Of a stretch of 64,000 bases of DNA, positions 25,318-33,933 are shown piece after piece (position 1 is the stretch's first letter; each line of letters begins with the position of its first letter). Origin of the DNA: a bacterium (lineage in GTDB: Bacteria; Planctomycetota; UBA1135; UBA2386); the NCBI GenBank assembly GCA_024743115.1, contig JANSXC010000002.1:164207-228206 (forward strand). The letters are read 5' to 3'. A program made the position numbers and the translations under genes. The notes beneath the pieces were generated by a model. The model did no database searches. It was not told the origin of the DNA and worked only from the letters and a program-made list of their open reading frames with translations.

Positions 25318-26549
25318 TGGCGCTGAACGTCATCTGGTTGGCGTTCTTCGTCATCGCGTTCCTCGTTGGCCTCGGCAAGCTCATCTTCGCGGGGGACACC
25401 GGAGTGTTCTCGGCGATGATCCAGAGCACGTTCGACATGGCGAAGACGGCGTTCGAGATCTGTCTCGGGCTCACCGGTGTGCTGACGCTCTGGCTCGGTT
25501 TCATGAAAGTGGGGGAACGCGGCGGCGCCGTCGAGATCCTCGCGCGCATCGTGCGGCCGTTCTTCCATCGCCTGTTTCCCGAGCTGCCGCGCGATCACCC
25601 AGTGCACGGCGCGATGGTGATGAACTTCGCCGCAAACATGCTCGGGCTCGATAATGCCGCGACTCCGCTGGGCCTCGAAGCGATGCGGCGGCTGCAGGAG
25701 CTCAATCCGGACAAGGAACGCGCCAGCAACGCACAGATCATGTTCCTGGTGCTCAACACGTCGGGGCTGACGCTGATCCCAATCAGCATCCTCGTCTACC
25801 GAGCGCAGATGGGGGCGGCGAATCCGACCGATGTGTTCCTGCCAATCCTGCTCACGACGTTCTTCGCGACGGTCGGTGGTCTCGTTGCCGTGGCCCTGGT
25901 GCAGCGGATCAACTTGTTCGACCCGGTGATCCTGGCCTGGCTCGGTGGGCTCTCGACTCTCGTGCTCGGACTGCTCTGGCTGTTGCGGCAGATGTCGCCG
26001 GAGAACCTCGAGGTTGCGTCCACGCTGATCGCGAACCTGATCCTGTTCGGCGTGATCATCGGATTCCTCGGGCTCGCAACCTATCGTCGGATCAACGTCT
26101 ACGAGACGTTCATCGAGGGCGCGAAGGAGGGCTTCGGCGTCGCCATCAAGATCGTGCCGTACCTCGTCGCGATCCTGGTCGCGATCGGCGTCTTCCGCGC
26201 GTCGGGTGCGATGGACTTCGTGATCGATGGCGCACGCGCCATTGCGGGTTGGTTCGGCGGCCGCACCGACTTCGTCGATGCCCTGCCGACTGCGATCATG
26301 AAACCGCTGTCGGGCAGTGGCGCTCGCGGGATGATGGTCGACGCCATGCAGGTCCACGGCGCCGACTCGTTCACGGGGCGGATGGCGTGCACGTTCCAGG
26401 GCGCGACCGACACGACGTTCTACATCATCGCGGTCTACTTCGGTTCCGTCGGTATTCGCCTGACGCGGCACGCTGTCGCGTGCGGGTTGTTCGCCGATCT
26501 CGTCGCGATCGTTGCCGGCATCTTCGTCGCGTTCATGTTCTTCGGCTGA
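25317..26549 (+). CDS. Fused spore maturation SpmA-SpmB-like membrane protein (nucleoside recognition domains)
   Basis: The 410-residue polytopic membrane protein corresponds to SpmA and SpmB joined in one chain. The first half has VMNFAANMLGLDNAATPLGLEAM, typical of SpmA, and the second half ends with TAIMKPLSGSGARGM and CTFQGATDTTFYIIAVYFGSVGI, typical of SpmB. Both halves belong to the nucleoside-recognition (Gate) domain family. In Bacillus these proteins help dehydrate the spore core, but fused homologues occur in many non-sporing bacteria with unknown function. The ATG overlaps the amidase stop by one base (TAATG), so it is part of the murein-recycling operon and may move a murein-derived or related solute. 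Confidence 0.85.
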   Translation: MALNVIWLAFFVIAFLVGLGKLIFAGDTGVFSAMIQSTFDMAKTAFEICLGLTGVLTLWLGFMKVGERGGAVEILARIVRPFFHRLFPELPRDHPVHGAMVMNFAANMLGLDNAATPLGLEAMRRLQELNPDKERASNAQIMFLVLNTSGLTLIPISILVYRAQMGAANPTDVFLPILLTTFFATVGGLVAVALVQRINLFDPVILAWLGGLSTLVLGLLWLLRQMSPENLEVASTLIANLILFGVIIGFLGLATYRRINVYETFIEGAKEGFGVAIKIVPYLVAILVAIGVFRASGAMDFVIDGARAIAGWFGGRTDFVDALPTAIMKPLSGSGARGMMVDAMQVHGADSFTGRMACTFQGATDTTFYIIAVYFGSVGIRLTRHAVACGLFADLVAIVAGIFVAFMFFG

Positions 26550-26556
26550 TTCGGGT

Positions 26557-26910
26557 TCAGCCAGCGCCACCGGCGGCCGCGGCGTTGGCTTGGGCCTGGC
26601 TCTGATGCTGCGCGAGCATCGATGACGCCATCGAACTGCTGCGGAACGACGTCAGGCACGTAACCCCCATGCCGAAGCCTTTCATCTCGTTCATCCAGAC
26701 CTGGCGGCCGGTCAACGCATCGAGGCAGAACGTGTAGCCGTTGACCGCGGCGATGACACGTTCGCCGTCGAGCATCATCGCGACGGCGCCGCTGCCCTTT
26801 GGGCTCTTCCATTCCCAGACGATGTCGCCTGTGTCGCGGTTCAGCGCAGCCGCGCGGCGGTTGAAGCCGACGAAGATCAGATCGGCGACCGTGGGAGGGT
26901 TCGTGGCCAT
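26557..26910 (-). CDS. Small PQQ-like beta-propeller-repeat protein
   Basis: The 117-residue protein contains two adjacent PQQ-type strands: ALNRDTGDIVWEWKSPKG and GYTFCLDALTGRQVWMNEMKG. Both have the 'A.D..TG...W' pattern of quinoprotein propeller repeats. A whole propeller needs about eight such repeats, so this is either a small repeat protein or a fragment. There is no signal peptide, and the C-terminus is Ala/Gln-rich. The start codon is covered by a 10-bp inverted repeat. It converges on the SpmA/B-type gene with a gap of 7 bases. Confidence 0.55.
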   Translation of the reverse strand: MATNPPTVADLIFVGFNRRAAALNRDTGDIVWEWKSPKGSGAVAMMLDGERVIAAVNGYTFCLDALTGRQVWMNEMKGFGMGVTCLTSFRSSSMASSMLAQHQSQAQANAAAAGGAG

Positions 26911-26944
26911 GCCGACAGGATCTGTGGTGAACAGCCTGTCGGCA
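26910..26944 (-). repeat. Inverted repeat covering a start codon
   Basis: Bases 26910-26919 (TGCCGACAGG) and 26935-26944 (CCTGTCGGCA) form perfect 10-bp arms around a 15-base loop. On the minus strand the 3' arm ends with the A of the ATG of the PQQ-repeat gene, so the hairpin would sequester its start. No T run follows, which argues against a simple terminator. Confidence 0.5.
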
Positions 26945-27094
26945 AGTGGGCATTGCGTGGGGTCTCGTGTGGCAGTGGTGGTGACAATTGCCCGAGCGCT
27001 GCTGCATCGTCAGTCGTGGATGCGGAGGCAGAATCCGCGCGCGGCGGTATGTTGACGTGCCGATGACGGCAAGGGCCAGTAGGAGGTGGGTTCG

Positions 27095-28393
27095 ATGCAA
27101 CTACGGCAAGTGATGATGGCGGTTGTACTGTTGGTAGCGAGTTGGCCCGGGGTCGCGCAGGATGAGGCGGACAAGGATCGCGGCGGGCCGATTGCCGGGA
27201 CGGGGTTCGCCGCCCTGGTTCATGCGGATAACGCCGACGGCGCGCGTGAGTCGGTCCTCTGGCAGATTCCGCTGGGCAAACCCGCTGTCCGACGCCGGAT
27301 TCTCGGCACCAGCCCCTGGCGCCCGTCGCCCGCGCTCGATTCACCGGAGCTGCTGCGTTGGCAGCGATCACCCGAGCCGGGGGAGCGACCCCGGCGCTAC
27401 ATGGTCGAGATCCTGGCGGTGGACTACGCGGCGTTCTCGGTCCGGCGCCTGCTGCGCATCGAGCAGGCGAGCGCGATCGGGCGTTCGGCTGACCAGCTCT
27501 ACCTGAATACAGCGAACGGCCAGCGTATCCTCGATGTCGCGACCGGTACGACGCGCGAACTCGCGCCGAAGATCGAGGTTCTGGCGAAGCACGGCGACGA
27601 TTGGCTCGTCGAGACCGAGGGGCATCTGGCGCGCTACGACGCGTTGGGTGCGAAGGTCGTTCGGCATTATCGTGAGATACCCGCGATGCCGCGGCGGGCG
27701 CGGCGGCAGACCATCTGGAAAGGCGAGCGCTTCGCTGTTCGTCGAGGCGGGTTCTTCGATGCCGCGGATCAACCAATCGTTGCGCTGGAGTTCCAGAAGC
27801 TCGCCGTGATCTACCAGGATCTGCGAGTTTGCGATCTGGCGACCGGCGTCGAGACTTCGGTACGCGTGCGGACGCAGGGGATGGGCGGCTCCGGGGTCGG
27901 CGTGATCGCTCGCGACCTGCCGATCGAACTCGTGGGGGGGCTGTTTCGCTACGTCGAGCGGCTGCCTGCCGCCGGCGACCATGCGGACCTCGAGGCGTTC
28001 GATCTCGCTCGCGATACCGAGTGGGTCACGATCGATGTCGCAACCGGCAAGGAACTCCTGCGGGTGCCGTATGCGGAGCGTGATCTCGACGAACCCGACC
28101 GACTGGCGAGTCGCGGAGTTCCCGACTACCTGCGGGCGGCCTTCGACGGCGAGAACAACACGCGGTGGCCGGGGATCAAGGACATCGCGTTCGAGTTCCT
28201 GGCATTCCACGAGATCGACGGCTACGGAATCCGTGGCGTCTGTCGCACGTCGGACAAGAACGAGCTGCTCATCCTGCAGGGCGACACGCTCTACCACGCG
28301 AACCTGAAGACGCGGAAGTTGCGCGACTGGCCGGCGCCGAAGGCCTGGCAGAAGGTCGTGGGAATCGCGCTGTTCGCGGTGCCGCAGCCTTAG
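27095..28393 (+). CDS. Exported protein of unknown function, propeller-like
   Basis: The 432-residue product has a signal peptide (MQLRQVMMAVVLLVASWPGVAQ). Regularly spaced strands such as LYLNTANGQRILDVATGTTREL and VTIDVATGKELLRVPYA resemble PQQ-type propeller blades in which a value is followed by 'D.ATG'. I recognise no named family. ATG at 27095 is supported by AGGAGG 8 bases upstream, one of the clearest ribosome sites in the window. TATGTT at about 27047 may be the -10 element. The gene is divergent from the small PQQ-repeat gene and converges with the SASA esterase gene, sharing 4 bases at the stop codons. Confidence 0.6.
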   Translation: MQLRQVMMAVVLLVASWPGVAQDEADKDRGGPIAGTGFAALVHADNADGARESVLWQIPLGKPAVRRRILGTSPWRPSPALDSPELLRWQRSPEPGERPRRYMVEILAVDYAAFSVRRLLRIEQASAIGRSADQLYLNTANGQRILDVATGTTRELAPKIEVLAKHGDDWLVETEGHLARYDALGAKVVRHYREIPAMPRRARRQTIWKGERFAVRRGGFFDAADQPIVALEFQKLAVIYQDLRVCDLATGVETSVRVRTQGMGGSGVGVIARDLPIELVGGLFRYVERLPAAGDHADLEAFDLARDTEWVTIDVATGKELLRVPYAERDLDEPDRLASRGVPDYLRAAFDGENNTRWPGIKDIAFEFLAFHEIDGYGIRGVCRTSDKNELLILQGDTLYHANLKTRKLRDWPAPKAWQKVVGIALFAVPQP

Positions 28394-29496
28394 CGCGATT
28401 CGTCGAGCAGCGCGACCATTGCCGCGCCCATGGCGAGGCCGATGTCCATGTAGGTTTTGGCGTTGCCGCCGTAGTGGCTGTTGGCCGCGCCGCCGTGACA
28501 CAACGGGTTGGAATAGATGGTCGCGACGTTGCCGGCGAACTGACCGTACTTGCCGCGCCTCCCGTCGACGGCGAGTTGCGCATCAAGGATCAGGCCCTCG
28601 TTACCGTCGGCGCCGCGTTCGGTCTGACCGAGCGTGGCACAGACGAACTTCGCGTGCGGTGCGTCGAAGTCCTGCCGGAGCCGACCGATCAAGCGCACGA
28701 GGTTCTGTTCGTAGCGCTCGGCGTGCGCGACGTTGCCGCAGTCCTTGGCGCCCTGCCACCAGAAGAAGCCGGCGATCTCGTAACCCTTGGCGCCTGGGTA
28801 GTACTTGGCCAAATCCGCGAGCACCTTCTTGGCATTCGCGATGTCGTCATCGTACTGCTTGCCCGCGTACCAGTTGATTGCCTTGGGCTCGGTGCCCTTC
28901 GCCCAGCGATCGGGGCTGTCCTTGTAACCCGCGTAGACCTGTCCTTCGCGTTCGAAGCGTTCACTGCCGGGCGGCAGCAGATCCCAGCCGAGGCTGCGGT
29001 TGCCGATGCAACTCTTGAGGATCAGGACGGGTGCGTCCAGATGGTTGCCGAGGTGGTGGCCGATGCCGACCTCGGGCCCGATCCGGCGTCCCTTGATCGT
29101 CAACCATTCGTTGTTGAAGACGCGCATGCCCTTGCCGCCGCGGCCGACCATCACGCGTACGTTGCGGGCGTCGCGGCGCTCGGTCCAGTTGCCATCCTCG
29201 TCGACCAGGAACGGGTAGAGGCCTTCCTTGGTCACCGCGTGCCGCAGCGAGCCCGGCTTGTCGGCGGGGTCGACCTTGCCGAACCCGAGCATGTTCGATT
29301 GGCCGAGCAGAATGAAGACCTGCACCTTCTCGGTCAGATCGGCCGGCCGACCATCGGGTCTGGGGAGCGGAGCGGCGCTCGCAGGCGGGTTGGTCACGGC
29401 GCCGTCGGCTTGGGCCGGCAGGGTGGCCGAGCCACCCATGGCGGCCAAGAGCGCGGTGGCGAACATGCAGGCAGAGCGGCGGCGGGCGTCGGGCAC
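28390..29496 (-). CDS. Exported carbohydrate acetylesterase (SASA family)
   Basis: The 368-residue protein has a signal peptide ending near LPAQA. SGNH-type motifs follow: VFILLGQSNMLGFG (nucleophile Ser), GNRSLGWDLL, IAGFFWWQGAKDCGN, and a C-terminal YSNPLCHGGAANSHYGGNAKTY that holds the catalytic His. It is closer to acetyl-xylan or sialate esterases of the SASA/DUF303 family than to the longer enzyme encoded at 15912. It probably deacetylates extracellular polysaccharide in the periplasm. GTG at 29496 is used; ATG at 29466 would also keep the signal peptide. Confidence 0.8.
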   Translation of the reverse strand: MPDARRRSACMFATALLAAMGGSATLPAQADGAVTNPPASAAPLPRPDGRPADLTEKVQVFILLGQSNMLGFGKVDPADKPGSLRHAVTKEGLYPFLVDEDGNWTERRDARNVRVMVGRGGKGMRVFNNEWLTIKGRRIGPEVGIGHHLGNHLDAPVLILKSCIGNRSLGWDLLPPGSERFEREGQVYAGYKDSPDRWAKGTEPKAINWYAGKQYDDDIANAKKVLADLAKYYPGAKGYEIAGFFWWQGAKDCGNVAHAERYEQNLVRLIGRLRQDFDAPHAKFVCATLGQTERGADGNEGLILDAQLAVDGRRGKYGQFAGNVATIYSNPLCHGGAANSHYGGNAKTYMDIGLAMGAAMVALLDESR

Positions 29497-29533
29497 GGCG
29501 TTCCGGTGGTAGTCGTTGGAGGAGGCGACGCGA

Positions 29534-30445
29534 CTAGCGACTGAGCACGAAGTCGAGCGCGCCCTGCACCGCGGCGACCTGTGCGCGGTTGCAGTCTTCG
29601 TCGGTGACCTTGGGGCTGTCCGGATAGACCTCAGTCGTGCTGACGAACGGCGCGTCGGTCACGCGCATGCAGAGGCCGAGTTCGCGTGCCGCGTAGTTGA
29701 TCACGCCACTCTGTGTGACGTCGGCACCGATGATCTGGCCGTTCTCGTCGGGCGGTGCGATATGGGTGACCTGCTCGACCGACGCGATGATCGCGGCCTG
29801 GAACGCGTCCTGAGGCAGTTCCGAATCGCCGACCGTGTAGAAGCCGTCGGGGATCGTGCCGGGCTCGGAAGCCGTGCCGTCGCGGGCCGCCTTGGCCGGA
29901 CGGAACTCCGTCTCGTCGGTGTCGGTCGTTTCGTGCAGGTCCATGTGCATGACGAACGACAGGTTGCGCTCCTTCAGCAACTGCATGAGCGCGGCGGATT
30001 CGCCGCACGGTGAGTTCTCGACGAACGAGCGATTCGGGTCGATGGCCTTGGCGTTCCAGCGATGGATTACCTCATAGGCCCAGGGGCTCACGCACGGCGC
30101 GATGAGCAGGTTGATGCGATCGTGATAGCTCGCCGCGTGTGCCGAGGCGAACGCGAGAGCGCCCTGAACACCGCTCGTTTCGTAGCCGTGAACGCCACCC
30201 GTGATCAGCGCCCACGGGTTGGCCGGATTGGGTGTGCGCGGTGCGATCGCGAACAACGGATAGCGCTCGGGGTCGAGCTCGAGTGCGCCGTACTGCGTGA
30301 CCTCGAAGCGGTCCCGCAGGCTGTCGATCTTCGCCAGGACCTGCTCGGCGTAGCTGCGCTTGTGAGTCTGCTGGGCGAACCAGGCGGCCTTGTCAGCATC
30401 CGTCCATGGTTCGCCGGGAATACCGATTGGGTAGAATCGTTCCAT
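29534..30445 (-). CDS. M14-family zinc carboxypeptidase or amidohydrolase, cytoplasmic
   Basis: The 303-residue protein has the M14 signature ALITGGVHGYETSGVQ, with the His and Glu zinc ligands. DPNRSFVENSPCGES follows in the substrate-binding loop region, and the third His ligand is in VMHMDLHETTDTDETEF. No signal peptide is present. The late TTEVYPD segment may hold the catalytic Glu. The enzyme could cleave C-terminal amino acids or deacylate amino-acid derivatives, as related aspartoacylase-like enzymes do. It is distinct from MpaA encoded at 24616. It starts 93 bases from the divergent CoA-transferase gene. Confidence 0.75.
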   Translation of the reverse strand: MERFYPIGIPGEPWTDADKAAWFAQQTHKRSYAEQVLAKIDSLRDRFEVTQYGALELDPERYPLFAIAPRTPNPANPWALITGGVHGYETSGVQGALAFASAHAASYHDRINLLIAPCVSPWAYEVIHRWNAKAIDPNRSFVENSPCGESAALMQLLKERNLSFVMHMDLHETTDTDETEFRPAKAARDGTASEPGTIPDGFYTVGDSELPQDAFQAAIIASVEQVTHIAPPDENGQIIGADVTQSGVINYAARELGLCMRVTDAPFVSTTEVYPDSPKVTDEDCNRAQVAAVQGALDFVLSR

Positions 30446-30524
30446 CTTGCTTCGTGACCGGGGTCTCGGTGGCAGCTTACGGGCGACTCTCGTTTCCGAT
30501 AGAGCGGCCGCCAGAATTGCGATC

Positions 30525-30530
30525 TAGTCT
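30525..30530 (+). promoter_or_regulatory. Candidate -10 element of a leaderless promoter
   Basis: TAGTCT lies 8 bases before the ATG at 30539. No Shine-Dalgarno sequence is present. Confidence 0.5.
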
Positions 30531-30538
30531 GTCGATCG

Positions 30539-31810
30539 ATGAAGCTCTGCACTGCCGCCGATGCCGTCGCGTGTGTTCGCTCGGGCCACCGCGTTTTTGT
30601 TCACGGAGGAGCCGCAACGCCGTCCGCGTTGTTGCGGGCGCTCGCGGATCGCTCGGGAGAGCTTCGCGATGTCGAGCTCGTGAGCCTGCACACGGAGGGG
30701 GAGAACCCGTGCCTGTCCGAGGAGGCTGCGGGAGCCTTCCGCGCCAACGCGCTCTTCCTCGGCGCCGCGAGCCGCAAGGCCTTCGCACGCGGTGACGCGG
30801 ACTACGTGCCGGCGTTTCTCAGCGAGATGCCGGCGTTGTTCCGTGACCGGGTGCTGTCGCTGGACGTCGCGCTCGTTCACGTCTCGCCGCCCGACAAACA
30901 CGGCTACTGCTCGCTCGGGGTCTCCATAGACATCGCGCGCGCCGCCGTCGACTCGGCTGCCGTCGTCATCGCGCAAGTGAATCCCCGTATGCCGCGGACG
31001 CACGGTGATGGGCTGATTCACCACAGTATGTTCCAGGCCGCGGTCGAAGTGAACGACCCGTTGCCCGAGCACCGGGGCCGCCCACTTGGCGATGTCGAAC
31101 GCGCCATCGGTCGGCACTGTGCCGAACTCGTCGAAGACGGCGCGACATTGCAGATGGGTATCGGCGCGATCCCGGATGCCGTGCTGGCACAACTCACCGG
31201 ACACCGCGATCTCGGCGTCCACACGGAGATGTTCTCCGACGGCTTGTTGCCGCTGATCGAGCGTGGAGTAGTGACCGGACGTCACAAAGTGCTGATTCCC
31301 GGGCGGATCGTCTCCGGCTTCGTCGTGGGCTCGCAGCGGCTCTACGACTTCCTGGACGACAACCCCGAGGTCGTGATGTGCGATATCGGCTTCGTCAACG
31401 ACCCCGACATGATCCGGCGAAACCCCAAGGTCGTGGCGATCAACAGCGCCATCGAAGTCGACCTGACGGGCCAGGTGTGCGCCGACTCGATTGGCACCAG
31501 GATGTGGTCGGGAGTGGGGGGACAGATGGACTTCCTGCGCGGGGCGAGGCTCTCCGAAGGCGGCAAACCGGTGATCGCGTTGCCCGCGCGGACGAGTCAC
31601 GGCGAGTCGCGAATCGTGCCGATGCTCAAGCCAGGAGCCGGCGTCGTGACGACCCGGGCGCACGTCAATTGGGTCGTGACCGAGTACGGAGTCGCCAACC
31701 TGCACGGCAAGAATCTGCGGCAGCGGGCGCAGGCTCTGATCGATCTCGCGCACCCCGAGGATCGGGAGGAACTCGGCCGCGCGGCGGTCGGGCGATTCGG
31801 GCGCTTCTAG
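30539..31810 (+). CDS. Acetyl-CoA hydrolase / 4-hydroxybutyrate CoA-transferase family protein
   Basis: The 423-residue protein carries family I CoA-transferase features: VFVHGGAATPSALLRAL near the N-terminus, the catalytic Glu in DLGVHTEMFSDGLLPLI, INSAIEVDLTGQVCADSIG, and GVGGQMDFLRGA followed by TRAHVNWVVTEYGVANLHGK near the C-terminus. These enzymes move CoA between acetate, butyrate, succinate and similar acids, or hydrolyse acetyl-CoA. The exact acyl group cannot be read from the sequence. It is cytoplasmic and monocistronic by its spacing. Confidence 0.85.
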   Translation: MKLCTAADAVACVRSGHRVFVHGGAATPSALLRALADRSGELRDVELVSLHTEGENPCLSEEAAGAFRANALFLGAASRKAFARGDADYVPAFLSEMPALFRDRVLSLDVALVHVSPPDKHGYCSLGVSIDIARAAVDSAAVVIAQVNPRMPRTHGDGLIHHSMFQAAVEVNDPLPEHRGRPLGDVERAIGRHCAELVEDGATLQMGIGAIPDAVLAQLTGHRDLGVHTEMFSDGLLPLIERGVVTGRHKVLIPGRIVSGFVVGSQRLYDFLDDNPEVVMCDIGFVNDPDMIRRNPKVVAINSAIEVDLTGQVCADSIGTRMWSGVGGQMDFLRGARLSEGGKPVIALPARTSHGESRIVPMLKPGAGVVTTRAHVNWVVTEYGVANLHGKNLRQRAQALIDLAHPEDREELGRAAVGRFGRF

Positions 31811-31826
31811 GTGTTGTAAACTCCCG

Positions 31827-33530
31827 TCAGCCGATCGGCTTCACGAGCCGACGCAGAGCCGAGCGCAGCTTCTTGTGGGCATCCAGTGCGCGGACGTAGT
31901 CCGATTCGCGGCGACCACCTTTCTTCCGTACCACCGCTACGAGCGCCTTGCGTTCCGTCCTGGTCCACTTGTCGACCCCGGGAAGGATGAGAACGAGCGG
32001 CGCCCAGCGTTGCCACATCAGGCGTTCGGCCGGGCTCCACTTCTGCCAGCCGCGCACGCCGCACAGTTGCGCGGCCTCGGCCGCGCACACGCGTTGCGCA
32101 CGCTCGCGATCGGCTCCGAAGCGCTCCGCGAGGTAGTCGGTGATGCGCAGCCCGATGTTGCCGAGCGGCAGGATGCCGATCACGTCGTCGCGATCACGCC
32201 CGGGACACCAATAGACGTTGTGCTCGGCGATCTCGGCGAGCGTTGCGATCGGCGTGCGATGGCTGCGGTCGCGCTTCATCTTCGCGAGCTCGCGATTCAT
32301 CGTGCGGAGCACGCCGGCGTCGCGCGCACGGAACCCGAGCTTCTGATAGAACCACCAAGATCCCGACTCGAGGCCTTCCTGGTTGCCGCCGCCGCCGAGC
32401 TGGTAGGGGTAGATCGTGAACGTGTCCGAGCCGAAGACCTGCTGCGTGACGGCGAGCACCCAGCCGTAGACCAGGGCCGCTTCGCCGCCCCGCCAGGTGT
32501 CGAAGACGTTGTAGGCGATCTCCGAGCTGCCGAAGAACGCGCTGATCAGCACGTAGCCGATCGGCACGCCGTTCTTCAGCGTGAGGAAGGCGTAGACCGA
32601 CTCGAGCATGAGGCGGCGCTCGGGCTGCATGCCGATGACTGCGAACTCGAGACCGTTGCCGCAGTCGAGCAGTCGGACATCGCGCGGGTCACCGTAGGCA
32701 AATGCGTCGAGGTCGCGGTGTCGCAGCACCATTGCCTCGCGTGCGAGATCGACGATCCGGCGGCCGGTGCGCTCGTCGCAGTCGATGACTCGAGCGCGTT
32801 GTCGCAGGGCCGCTTTCAGATCCGGTCGCCGGCGATCGAGCGGAGACGTCTGGTAGTGGGTCGGGCGGTCGAGTCGGGCCGTCGACCGGGCCGGCGTTGC
32901 CGCGCCAGGGGCGAGTCGCAATGGCAGTTCTAGTTCTTCGAAGAAGCGACTGCATTCGGCTTCCGTGCGGCCCACCCGGGCGCAGCGCTGGATGACGAAG
33001 TCGCCGTCGGACGTGTGTGGGCCGGCGAGCCGTCTTACCCAGTCCGCGGTGTCGAACTCGCCCTCGTCGAGGCCCGGGGTTTCCGACCAGAGGGCCAGGA
33101 GGTCGAGTCGCGAGTAGAGCAGCTCGTCGTCTTCGTACTCGTCCCAGTCGATCTCGAGCGCACCGGGAAAACGTCGCGACAGCCAGCGCGCGGTGTCGGC
33201 GTAGAACGAGTAGTGGATCGGCGTGCCGAGAATCCCCGTGTCCGCGAGTTCTTCGCGGTGGACGCGGAAGTCCCGGCGAGTATCGAACGAGTCGAGCATC
33301 ACGCCGACGAGGTCGTGCACGGCCTCACTGTCGGGCACGGCACGCAGGTAGCAAAGGGCTTCGTGCAGTCGCAGAACCGCGTCGGCACTCGGCAGGCGGG
33401 CGGTGCGCAGGGCCGTGAGCAGTTCGAGCTTGCGGGGCTCGTGACCACCTCCGAACTCGGACTTCGTACGCTCGAGTTCGGCGAGCATGCGGGTTGCGGA
33501 CTTGCGCCGTTGGGTGCGAGGGCCTGCCAT
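31827..33530 (-). CDS. Large protein with a probable GNAT acyltransferase domain
   Basis: The 567-residue protein is of no family I can name. Around residues 300-420 it has LESVYAFLTLKNGVPIGYVL, then a stretch ending WWFYQKLGFRARD. The central strand with a 'G.PIGY' turn and a terminal FYxKLGF is the hallmark of GNAT N-acetyltransferases. The N-terminal 200 residues and the C-terminal 120 residues are mostly helical and charged. ATG at 33530 has TAGCGT 7 bases upstream, matching the close -10 pattern. No membrane segments are seen. Confidence 0.6.
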   Translation of the reverse strand: MAGPRTQRRKSATRMLAELERTKSEFGGGHEPRKLELLTALRTARLPSADAVLRLHEALCYLRAVPDSEAVHDLVGVMLDSFDTRRDFRVHREELADTGILGTPIHYSFYADTARWLSRRFPGALEIDWDEYEDDELLYSRLDLLALWSETPGLDEGEFDTADWVRRLAGPHTSDGDFVIQRCARVGRTEAECSRFFEELELPLRLAPGAATPARSTARLDRPTHYQTSPLDRRRPDLKAALRQRARVIDCDERTGRRIVDLAREAMVLRHRDLDAFAYGDPRDVRLLDCGNGLEFAVIGMQPERRLMLESVYAFLTLKNGVPIGYVLISAFFGSSEIAYNVFDTWRGGEAALVYGWVLAVTQQVFGSDTFTIYPYQLGGGGNQEGLESGSWWFYQKLGFRARDAGVLRTMNRELAKMKRDRSHRTPIATLAEIAEHNVYWCPGRDRDDVIGILPLGNIGLRITDYLAERFGADRERAQRVCAAEAAQLCGVRGWQKWSPAERLMWQRWAPLVLILPGVDKWTRTERKALVAVVRKKGGRRESDYVRALDAHKKLRSALRRLVKPIG

Positions 33531-33537
33531 GGCACCG

Positions 33538-33543
33538 ACGCTA
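33538..33543 (-). promoter_or_regulatory. Candidate -10 element of a leaderless promoter
   Basis: On the minus strand TAGCGT lies 7 bases before the ATG at 33530. Confidence 0.5.
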
Positions 33544-33596
33544 TCACGGGGCATCGGGCAACTCGACATCCAGCTGCGCCGCGTTCGAGCGTCGGG

Positions 33597-33860
33597 CTAC
33601 TCGGCGCGGTGGCCGTCGAAGAGCACGAACGCTGCCCATACGCGCGATGGCATGCGCCCTTCGATGGCGCGCAGCCGCGCGGCGCGGAGGGCGCCGATCC
33701 GGTCGTCGTCGCGCTTCAGTAGTTCGGCGTAGAACAGCACCATGAACCTCGCTGCATCGTCATCGGCGACGGGCCACAGCGTCGAGATCACGGCGCGGGC
33801 GAGATCGGTGCGACTCGACCTGACCAGTCCCGGGATTGTGCTCGGGCCGAATGCACCCGG
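33597..33860 (-). pseudogene. C-terminal remnant of a CHAT-domain (caspase-like) protein
   Basis: The minus-strand frame ending at 33597 encodes GLVRS, a few degraded residues, then DLARAVISTLWPVADDDAARF, MVLFYAELL, IGALRAARLRAIEGRMPSRV and WAAFVLFDG. This is the end of a CHAT peptidase domain, in which 'GA.+V+.SLWPV.D..T..LM..FY..L' is followed by 'AL+.A...........WA.F.L.G'. The frame is open for another 60 codons but ends at a TAG near 33921. The catalytic His and Cys region, which should lie further upstream, is absent. A GTG at 33791 could start a 64-residue peptide, but a functional protein is unlikely. Confidence 0.6.
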
Positions 33861-33933
33861 CTCACGCTCTACACTGGCGGCGCGCCAACGTTGTTCTTCG
33901 GGATCCCGGTCGCTGCCGATCTACACCCGCGCG

